Assembly (NCBI RefSeq): GCF_943192915.1
Contig: NZ_CALPCD010000004.1
Location: 120,268-184,267, forward strand
Source: Anaerotardibacter muris
Lineage (GTDB): Bacteria; Actinomycetota; Coriobacteriia; Coriobacteriales; Eggerthellaceae
DNA: 64,000 nt
Direction of reading: 5' to 3'
Shown: one piece after another, positions 17,934-24,506 of the stretch
Position numbering within the stretch: the stretch's first letter is position 1
How the letters are laid out: each line of letters opens with the position of its first letter
The notes under the pieces: generated by a model
The model's input: only the letters and a program-made list of their open reading frames with translations
Database searches by the model: none
What the model was told of the DNA's origin: nothing
Program-made: the position numbers and the translations under genes

Positions 17934-18851
17934 TTACATCGACCCCTGAATATTCTTCGCTTCCCAATAATTGAACACCGGGCCATCGAAGCACACATAC
18001 TGGTGCCCGATCTGGCAGTGTCCGCAACGGCCCATGCCGCATTTCATATGACGTTCGAAGGACATGAAGATCCTATCGTAGCTGATACCCTTCTTCGCCA
18101 TCTCTTCGACCACGAAGCGATACATCACCGGCGGTCCGCAGATAGCGCCAAAGGTATTGTCTGGATCGACCTCAAGATCTTCGAAAGCCTTGGTGACCAG
18201 GCCAACATTGCCGTCCCAGTCGGGATGGGGCTTGTCGATGGTCAAGTAGAAGTCGAAATCAGGACGATGGTTCCACATCTCGAACTGTTCGCGGAACATG
18301 ATCTCTTCTGGAGCACGCGAACCATAGATGATGGTCACCTTGCCGAACTCCGAGCGTTCATCATGGATGTTGTTGATCAGCGAGCGCAGCGGCGCGATGC
18401 CAAGGCCGCCTGCCACCAGCAAGATGTCATGTCCCTTCATGTCTTCGAAGGGGAACGGATGACCATAGGGGCCACGCAAGCCCACGATATCGCCGCATTG
18501 CATGTTGTGCAGCGCGGTGGTCACTTCGCCAGCGCGACGCACGCAGATCTCGATGAAGCCGCTCTTGGAAGGCGAGCTGGAAATGGAGATAGGTACCTCG
18601 CCCACCCCGAAGACGCTCACGCACACGAATTGTCCTGGGTGATGATGGAATGCATCGCGGATGCGGTCATCGATCAGGCGCATCTCGAACAGCGTTTCCT
18701 TGTCTGTCAGCGGCGTGATGGAGGTGATGCGCGCCGACCAAGGACGATAGGGGTTCGCCGCCATCATCTCGGCCCCATTGAGTGGTGCTTGATAGTTGTA
18801 GCGACCCTTCACCTCAAGGGTGGTAGGAGCGGTGCGACGCTTACTCTCCAT
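17934..18851 (-). CDS. hydG: Hydrogenase gamma subunit, FAD/NAD(P)-binding with [2Fe-2S]
   Basis: This 305-residue protein belongs to the ferredoxin-NADP reductase/PyrK-like superfamily. It has an FAD-binding barrel (PGQFVCVSVFGVGEVPISIS), an NAD(P)-binding fold (ILLVAGGLGIAPLRSLI, TIIYGSRAPEEIMF, GAICGPPVMYRFV) and a C-terminal Cys cluster CGMGRCGHCQIG...VCFDGP for a [2Fe-2S] centre. It exchanges electrons between the hydrogenase and NAD(P)H. Its ATG overlaps the end of the beta-subunit gene by 11 nt and its stop is one base before hydD, indicating tight coupling. Confidence 0.9.
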   Translation of the reverse strand: MESKRRTAPTTLEVKGRYNYQAPLNGAEMMAANPYRPWSARITSITPLTDKETLFEMRLIDDRIRDAFHHHPGQFVCVSVFGVGEVPISISSSPSKSGFIEICVRRAGEVTTALHNMQCGDIVGLRGPYGHPFPFEDMKGHDILLVAGGLGIAPLRSLINNIHDERSEFGKVTIIYGSRAPEEIMFREQFEMWNHRPDFDFYLTIDKPHPDWDGNVGLVTKAFEDLEVDPDNTFGAICGPPVMYRFVVEEMAKKGISYDRIFMSFERHMKCGMGRCGHCQIGHQYVCFDGPVFNYWEAKNIQGSM

Positions 18852-19878
18852 CTTCGGCCCCCTTTCGGTCGAAGAACTTCAGCACCTCGATAGGGTTGAT
18901 CTGCGCTTTGCATGCATATACGCAACGACCGCAGCCAACGCAGAGCTGATAGTCGTGACTTCCCGTGAAGCCATTGAGCTTGTGGTAGAAACGATGGCGC
19001 ACGCGCTTGCGGTTCGTGTCGCGGAAGTTGTGGCCACCAGCCACCAGCGCGAATTCAGGCGACGTGCATGAATCCCACACGCGCACGCGGCTACCATTCT
19101 TGCCATCGGGGTCTAACTCGTCGTAGATATCGAAGCAGAAGCACGTAGGACACACCGCTGAACAGGCGCTGCACGACTGGCAACGCTCGCCCATCTCGGT
19201 CCAGAATTCATCGCGATGGAACACATCCATCATCATCGCAACTTCCTGAACATGAGGAATATCTTCGTTGAAAGCTTCCTGGCGCTCGCGCGTAACGCGT
19301 CGGAATTCACGACGGTCTTCGTCAGTAGCATGTTTTGGATCGCACGAAGCCTCGAGCACGCTCGAAGCTTCGACGCCCGCCAGAGAGACCAGGTACTTAT
19401 CGCCGATCTTCTGCAGGAACATATCGGTGCCCATTCGCGCCTCATCGGTGCCGCACAGGTTGCAGAAGCATGCACTACCAGGCATGCAGCCCATACCAAC
19501 GATGAGCGTGTTCTCGCGACGCTTCACATAATAAGGATCGGGATAAGCACAATCCTTGTAGACCAGATCCAAGCGATTGAGCGCGTTGATGTCGCAGGGA
19601 TGCACCCCGAACAGCACGCGCGGCTTGATATCGAATTCATAATCGGTGACTTCATTTTGCTCCGCATTGAAGCGCATCAGTACCTCGTGCGAGGGCAAGA
19701 AGAAACGCTTCGGAGAAACGTTGGTGGTGGTGCAATCGATCGCCACCTCGTCGGGGTCGGTGATGATATCAAAAACATAGCCCTGGTCGCGCTTGACCGG
19801 GGCTATGACTTCATAATCATTCATGAAACCACGAATAAGCGAGGAAAGCTTGTCTTCATCGATGACACGATAGAGCAT
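18841..19878 (-). CDS. hydB: Hydrogenase beta subunit, [4Fe-4S] electron-transfer protein
   Basis: This 345-residue protein has two C-terminal ferredoxin-type motifs, CQSCSACSAVCPTC and CVGCGRCVYAC. Additional conserved Cys lie in the N-terminal half (GVHPCDINAL, GMGCMPGSACFCNLCGTDE). This matches the sulfhydrogenase beta / anaerobic sulfite reductase A-like family. It is the first gene of hydB-hydG-hydD-hydA, and AAAGGA precedes the ATG. In archaeal relatives this subunit is linked with elemental-sulfur reduction as well as NADPH turnover. Here the likely roles are disposal of reductant as H2 or H2 use (inference). Confidence 0.9.
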   Translation of the reverse strand: MLYRVIDEDKLSSLIRGFMNDYEVIAPVKRDQGYVFDIITDPDEVAIDCTTTNVSPKRFFLPSHEVLMRFNAEQNEVTDYEFDIKPRVLFGVHPCDINALNRLDLVYKDCAYPDPYYVKRRENTLIVGMGCMPGSACFCNLCGTDEARMGTDMFLQKIGDKYLVSLAGVEASSVLEASCDPKHATDEDRREFRRVTRERQEAFNEDIPHVQEVAMMMDVFHRDEFWTEMGERCQSCSACSAVCPTCFCFDIYDELDPDGKNGSRVRVWDSCTSPEFALVAGGHNFRDTNRKRVRHRFYHKLNGFTGSHDYQLCVGCGRCVYACKAQINPIEVLKFFDRKGAEDGE

Positions 19879-19966
19879 GAATGCTTCCTTTCGTAGGCAG
19901 TCTCACGAGAGCTGCTGGATGCACAGGCGCACACGGAATGCTCCTGTACGAAGCAAGATGAGCAAC

Positions 19967-20371
19967 TTAGTTGAAGAAGATCGCCATCTCGCGCTCGGCG
20001 GACTCAGGAGAGTCGGAGCCATGGATTACATTTTCGTCCATGATAAGGCCGAAGTCGCCGCGGATGGTGCCGGGGGCTGCTTCAGCAGGATTAGTGGCGC
20101 CCATGAGCGAGCGGCATTTCAGCACTGCGCCATCGCCAGAAATGATCATCTTCACCACAGGACCAGAGGTGATATAGGTGATAAGACCATCGTAGAAAGG
20201 CTTGCCTTCATGTTCCTGATAGTTCGCAGCAGCCTGATCGGCGGTAACGTTGCCAAGCTCCATGCGCTCGATCTTCAGGCCAGCGCGCTCGAAACGATTG
20301 ATGATCTCGCCGATGTGGCCATTCGCAACGCCGTCAGGCTTGATCATGATGTAGGTCTTTTCCATTGCCAT
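19967..20371 (-). CDS. ndk: Nucleoside diphosphate kinase
   Basis: This 134-residue enzyme matches the family length. It carries [11 protein letters not shown] at the N-terminus, the active-site His in NVIHGSDS near the C-terminus, and [11 protein letters not shown]. It transfers the gamma phosphate among NTPs and NDPs through phospho-His. The start at 20371 ([14 protein letters not shown]) is supported by AAAGGA 8 nt upstream. It is monocistronic between the hydrogenase operon and the TPR gene. Confidence 0.95.
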   Translation of the reverse strand: MAMEKTYIMIKPDGVANGHIGEIINRFERAGLKIERMELGNVTADQAAANYQEHEGKPFYDGLITYITSGPVVKMIISGDGAVLKCRSLMGATNPAEAAPGTIRGDFGLIMDENVIHGSDSPESAEREMAIFFN

Positions 20372-20455
20372 TGATGATTCCTTTCGTCTAAGGCTTTCTT
20401 GCATTCGGATCGTATCTAGGACGATCGTGTTTCCGTTAGATGAGCCGGCCTTGGT

Positions 20456-21796
20456 TTAGTGCTGCGAGGTGAAGTAGAGCGTAGCGCTCGTTACCTTCCA
20501 ACCCATGCCATCGCGTACCATGGAGATCTCGTAAGGCACCGTGCCGCCTTCGGGCGTGGTGGCATTCACGTAGACCTTTGCGGTGGTGAAATCATTCGAT
20601 TCGCCTACGACCTCGACCGATGAACCCGTCGCGATCAGATCCGCGATGCGCATCTGCTTCGCTTCGTCAACATCGCCCGCATACAGATCCGCGCTCTCAG
20701 GATCGGTGAACAATTCAGCTACCACATCTTGCTTGGAAGGTAAGCCGATACCCTGGGTGACCACAGCCACAGCACCGCCCACGATAGCCAACACGATGAC
20801 GATGATGACGATAGCGATGGTCAGGCCTTTGCGACGCTTCTTACGGGATGCTGACTTGCTCCAATCTTGGAGGAGCACGTCGTTGGTCTCGAAGAAATCG
20901 GTCTGCACGGGGTTGCCATAGGCATCCATCTGCTCGCTGATATCAGCAGAGGAAAGGATCATGGTGCCTGCCTCGGCCACAGATTCGGCATCTTCCTCCT
21001 CGAAAGAGATGCCCGTGCTGGAAACGTCCAGACCTGAAAGGTCGGTCTCGGTTTCGTTCTTCTGATCCTCTTCGGTGACACCAGAAGCAACCGCCTGGAT
21101 AGCGCGCTGATAATCGACATTGGCCGCATCATTGAAAACATAGGTCTGATCAGCCAGAGCCGACTCGAAAGCTTTCACTGCTTTTGCCATCTTACCTGCT
21201 GCAACATAGGCCTGGCCCATATTCGCGAAGAGCTTGTTGCGGATGACCGCTGGCATGTCGAACTGAAGTGCGCTCTCGTAAGAGGCGATGGCGTCCATGG
21301 GGCGGTTGAGCGCCATGAAGCACACGCCCAGGTTCAAGAGCGCCTTCGTGGGATCAGGATTCACTTCATCGAGCGCCGCCGAGCGAAACGATGCGCCCGC
21401 CTCGGCCGATTTGCCCAGCTTCAAATACGCATTGCCCAGACCCATGTAGGCTTTATAGCCAGTCTTGTACTTCGGATCTTCGAGCGCTTCGTTGAAGAAC
21501 GGGATGGCGTCTTCGTAGTCGAGCTGAGAAGCATAGACCGTGCCCAGGTTATAAGCTACCGAACCATGAGCATCGTATGCTGTATCGTGAAGCGCCTGAG
21601 AATAGGCATGGATCGCCTCATTGGGATCGTGCAGCTTCACCAAGCAGTTGCCGATCTGGTGATAGAGCAGGCCCAATTCCCCTGGTGCCAGTGCTGCTGA
21701 AGCATCTTGGAGGCAATCGGTGAAATCGGCGAGCGCAGTTTCGTAGTCTTTGTCTACGTAAGCGCTTCGTGCCTGTTGAAACAAATCATTATTCAT
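20456..21796 (-). CDS. TPR-repeat protein with a single membrane helix
   Basis: This is a 446-residue protein. Residues ~1-240 contain about six tetratricopeptide repeats (for example LGLLYHQIGNCLVKLHDPNE, YMGLGNAYLKLGKSAEAG). An acidic linker follows, then a basic stop-transfer run RKKRRKG and one membrane helix at ~325-347. A ~100-residue extracytoplasmic domain ends in VYVNATTPEGG...YFTSQH. The TPR part is therefore cytoplasmic and the C-terminal domain outside. The function is unknown; such proteins usually organise protein complexes. GGAGCG precedes the ATG. It lies 12 nt downstream of the cyclophilin gene and is probably co-transcribed with it. Confidence 0.75.
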   Translation of the reverse strand: MNNDLFQQARSAYVDKDYETALADFTDCLQDASAALAPGELGLLYHQIGNCLVKLHDPNEAIHAYSQALHDTAYDAHGSVAYNLGTVYASQLDYEDAIPFFNEALEDPKYKTGYKAYMGLGNAYLKLGKSAEAGASFRSAALDEVNPDPTKALLNLGVCFMALNRPMDAIASYESALQFDMPAVIRNKLFANMGQAYVAAGKMAKAVKAFESALADQTYVFNDAANVDYQRAIQAVASGVTEEDQKNETETDLSGLDVSSTGISFEEEDAESVAEAGTMILSSADISEQMDAYGNPVQTDFFETNDVLLQDWSKSASRKKRRKGLTIAIVIIVIVLAIVGGAVAVVTQGIGLPSKQDVVAELFTDPESADLYAGDVDEAKQMRIADLIATGSSVEVVGESNDFTTAKVYVNATTPEGGTVPYEISMVRDGMGWKVTSATLYFTSQH

Positions 21797-21808
21797 ATAT
21801 TCGCTCCG

Positions 21809-22339
21809 CTATGCAGCGTTCTCGATCGTGATCGACTCGATCACATCGCCAACGCGCAGCTTTCCGACCACATCAAGGCCATCGACCGTCTGTCCGAACA
21901 CCGTATAGCCAGAATCCAAGAAGGGCTGAGGGCCAAGGCACAGATAGAACTGCGAGCCTGCCGAATTAGGATCCTGGGAACGCGCCATAGCCAGCGTTCC
22001 GTCGAGGTGCTTGTTATTGGGATTGGTGGAGAACTCTTCTTTGATGGTATAGCCTGGACCACCCGTGCCAAGACCAGCAAAGGGGTTTCCTTCAGCCGCT
22101 TTCACCTGTTCGGAGTCCAGTTCGCGCGTATTAGGATCGCCGCCCTGGATGACGAAATCAGGAACATAGCGGTGGAATTTCAAGTTATCGTAGAAGCCCT
22201 TCTGTGCCAGCTCGACGAAATTGCCAACGTGGATGGGTGCATTTTCGCCATCGAGTTCGACCCGAATGGTGCCCTGAGAAGTTTTGATGACTGCCACTTC
22301 GTGGCCATTGGGCTTGTATTCTGGTGTGTACAGTGCCAT
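21809..22339 (-). CDS. ppiB: Peptidyl-prolyl cis-trans isomerase, cyclophilin type
   Basis: This 176-residue protein has no signal peptide. The cyclophilin core is visible: FHRYVPDFVIQGGDPN (catalytic Arg in the FHR segment), GTLAMARSQDPNSAGSQFYL and YTVFGQTVDGLDVV. It catalyses proline isomerisation in the cytoplasm. GAGGAG lies upstream of the ATG. The gene follows tRNA-Arg on the same strand. Confidence 0.93.
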   Translation of the reverse strand: MALYTPEYKPNGHEVAVIKTSQGTIRVELDGENAPIHVGNFVELAQKGFYDNLKFHRYVPDFVIQGGDPNTRELDSEQVKAAEGNPFAGLGTGGPGYTIKEEFSTNPNNKHLDGTLAMARSQDPNSAGSQFYLCLGPQPFLDSGYTVFGQTVDGLDVVGKLRVGDVIESITIENAA

Positions 22340-22409
22340 ATGAGCTCCTCGTTTGTATGTTCGCCCGCGCGTGGTGCCGCTATTGGGCTTGGTGCATCTG
22401 CGACAAATT

Positions 22410-22485
22410 TGGTGCCCTCTACAGGATTCGAACCTGCGACTTTCTGCTCCGGAGGCAGACGCTCTATCCCCTGAGCTAAGAGGGC
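22410..22485 (-). tRNA. tRNA-Arg (CCG)
   Basis: This 76-nt cloverleaf has acceptor GCCCTCT/AGAGGGC, anticodon stem TCTGC/GCAGA and loop CTCCGGA, giving anticodon CCG. The T-loop is TTCGAAT and CCA is encoded. Confidence 0.95.
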
Positions 22486-22517
22486 ATTATTCCTAATTTT
22501 ATACGTTATTATAAAAG

Positions 22518-23951
22518 ATGCAAAACCAAGGGCCGCGTGCTTTTAGTGTGAGGATTGATTACTCCGTGAGCGAAATAGTCGAATTAACTGGGCTTACCCA
22601 AGGAAGCAACGCTGTTGGCAGGCTCGCTTCGGGCAAGACCGTATTCGTGGCTGGAGGCGTGCCTGAAGACGTGGTCGAGATAGAGATCACGAAGGATGCG
22701 AAGCGCCACTGTGAAGCACGCATCGTGCGCGTGATAGAGCCAAGCCCCCTACGCGTGGTACCGAAGTGCCCGTATTTCGATTCGTGCGGCGGATGTCCCT
22801 GGATGCAAGTTTCCTACGAAGGCCAGCTGGCCGCGAAACGCGCCAATGTGGTTGAACAGCTGGTACGCATCGGTGGTAAGGACCGTGAACAAGCTGAAGC
22901 TCTAGTTGACGAAGCGGTTCGATCCAAGCGCGAATTCAACTACCGCAACAAGATAGAGCTCCACGCCGCATGGGTTTCCCCAATGGGGACGGGTTCAAAT
23001 CTGTCCGGGACAAAACAGGGACAGGTTCGCAGTGGATCGAGCCCCTCTCCTTCTCAGCGATTCAGGTTGGGATTTCATCATCCAGGCACGAACGATATCG
23101 TCGAGACGAAGAGCTGCTTGGTTGCTGCGAAGGCTATCGAGAAATCCCCCGCTGCGCTGCGCGGCGCGCTGAAGTATGCGCAAGGCAATCAGGATCTAGG
23201 GATCTTCCGTGTGGGCGTGCGATCGAGCGCAAAGACGAAGTCGACCGAGATAGCGCTGTGGACAAAGCCTGGCCCCTTCCCTCGCGCACGCGTTGCATCC
23301 ATCCTGCAAGACAGCGTGAAGGCCACGAGCGTAGTGCGCGTGCTGGCCGACCCTGGCAAAGCCCGTAAGATCAAGGGTGTTGAAGTGTTGGCTGGCAAAG
23401 GATACTGGGAGGAGAAGTTGCTGGGACTTGCTTATCGGGTGAGCGCTCCAAGCTTCTTCCAGGTGAATACCGAACAGGCCGAGACCATGATCAAGCTGGT
23501 GCTCGAAGGCCTAGCTGCAGGTGAAGATTCCTATTGCGCCGACCTGTATTGCGGCGCTGGCACTTTCACCCTGCCGCTGGCAGAGCATTGCGCAGAGGTG
23601 TTCGCGGTGGAGTCCCAAGCATCGAGCGTGCGCGACCTGCGCAGGAATCTTGAATTGAACGATCTTTTCGCAGAGGTGATCGGTGGCGATAGCGCGCGCG
23701 AATTGCCCGAGCTTGGCGAACTTGATGGCCTAGTGGTAGACCCGCCCCGTGTCGGTCTTGCCGAAAGCGTGCCTGCAGACATCGCCGCAACCAACACGAA
23801 GCGCTTCGCCTATGTGAGCTGCAACCCCAGCACCTGGGCGCGCGATGTGGCTCGTATCGAAGACCAAGGCTATCGCCTTATCAGCGCCACTCCCGTAGAC
23901 CTCTTCCCGCAAACGTATCACATAGAAACGGTGAGCATCTTCGAGCGATAG
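22518..23951 (+). CDS. 23S rRNA (uracil-5-)-methyltransferase, RumA/TrmA family, with an inserted repeat
   Basis: This 477-residue protein has an N-terminal TRAM domain and Cys residues for a [4Fe-4S] cluster (CPYFDSCGGCPW plus a later Cys in KSCLVA). The SAM fold is in DLYCGAGTFTLPLA and VVDPPRVG, and the nucleophilic Cys is in YVSCNPSTWARD. It methylates U to m5U in rRNA. Residues ~154-180 (around SPMGTGSNLSGTKQGQVRSG) are encoded by a GGGGAC-family palindrome and flanks inserted in frame. They lie at a loop where relatives pass directly from the KIELHA strand to the RLGFHHPGT strand. There is no clear ribosome binding site; a TATAAA-like box just upstream of the ATG could give a leaderless mRNA. 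Confidence 0.88.
   Translation: MQNQGPRAFSVRIDYSVSEIVELTGLTQGSNAVGRLASGKTVFVAGGVPEDVVEIEITKDAKRHCEARIVRVIEPSPLRVVPKCPYFDSCGGCPWMQVSYEGQLAAKRANVVEQLVRIGGKDREQAEALVDEAVRSKREFNYRNKIELHAAWVSPMGTGSNLSGTKQGQVRSGSSPSPSQRFRLGFHHPGTNDIVETKSCLVAAKAIEKSPAALRGALKYAQGNQDLGIFRVGVRSSAKTKSTEIALWTKPGPFPRARVASILQDSVKATSVVRVLADPGKARKIKGVEVLAGKGYWEEKLLGLAYRVSAPSFFQVNTEQAETMIKLVLEGLAAGEDSYCADLYCGAGTFTLPLAEHCAEVFAVESQASSVRDLRRNLELNDLFAEVIGGDSARELPELGELDGLVVDPPRVGLAESVPADIAATNTKRFAYVSCNPSTWARDVARIEDQGYRLISATPVDLFPQTYHIETVSIFER
22985..23027. repeat. GGGGAC-type palindromic repeat, locus 2 (inside a gene)
   Basis: GGGGACGGGTTCAAATCTGTCC is followed by its imperfect inverse GGGACAAAACAGGGACAGGTTC. The repeat lies wholly within the rRNA methyltransferase frame without breaking it. 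Confidence 0.85.
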
Positions 23952-23963
23952 CTCGACAAACGC

Positions 23964-23993
23964 GAAAGCGCCCGGTAGAACCAGGGCGCTTTC
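23964..23993. terminator. Hairpin at the end of the rRNA methyltransferase gene
   Basis: GAAAGCGCCC pairs with GGGCGCTTTC (10 bp, 10-nt loop), 13 nt after the stop. It lacks a long U-run, so termination may be weak; it separates convergent transcription units. Confidence 0.6.
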
Positions 23994-24054
23994 AACAGGA
24001 ATAACGAGCACTGCAGGGGCATGGTGGCAAGTTGCCGCCACCACATTACCAAAG

Positions 24055-24318
24055 CTAGTGCGAAGACTTGGAAGGGGGCACGTCTGGGGAAGAACCTGCG
24101 GCCTGCTCCATGTCGGCAAGCATCTTGTCGAGCGAGGAACACGAGCAGCAGCTCGAATTCGCGTGAGAAGTTTTTTGAGAAGAGGATGTGTGTGCACACG
24201 ATTTGCAGCTCCCACACCCGACATTCTTGCCTGCACGCTTGTCTTTCACGATGCCGAGGATGATGGCCACAACGACCACCACGAGGAGAAGCGACACCAC
24301 AGCAGTTCCGAGATTCAT
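24055..24318 (-). CDS. FeoB-associated Cys-rich membrane protein
   Basis: This 87-residue protein has one N-terminal membrane helix (GTAVVSLLLVVVVVAIILGI), a basic KDKRAGK stop and then Cys-rich CGSCKSCAH and CCSCSS motifs. This is the layout of the small FeoB-associated Cys-rich protein family that often accompanies Feo ferrous-iron transporters. It probably binds iron at the cytoplasmic face. It lies downstream of feoB on the same strand, separated by a double GGGGAC repeat. An AGGAAGGGGG run precedes the ATG. Confidence 0.85.
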   Translation of the reverse strand: MNLGTAVVSLLLVVVVVAIILGIVKDKRAGKNVGCGSCKSCAHTSSSQKTSHANSSCCSCSSLDKMLADMEQAAGSSPDVPPSKSSH

Positions 24319-24417
24319 TTGACTACCCCCTTCCTATCGGGATGAACGGTTTCAATAACAGGGTTGGGTCCTTTTTTGGAAACAGAGGGCAGGTCTTGGC
24401 TCATTCAGGCACATAGT

Positions 24418-24491
24418 CCTGTCCCCATTCTGTCCCGGACACTTTGGGGACGGGTCCCATTCTGTCCCAGACAGTTTGGGACCTGTCCCCC
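24418..24491. repeat. GGGGAC-type palindromic repeat, locus 3 (double)
   Basis: Two tandem inverted units, CCTGTCCCCATTCTGTCCCG / GGACACTTTGGGGACGGG and TCCCATTCTGTCCCAGACAG / TTTGGGACCTGTCCCC. They occupy the gap between feoB and its Cys-rich partner, 16 nt past the feoB stop. Confidence 0.85.
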
Positions 24492-24506
24492 GATCGGTTC
24501 GATCGA

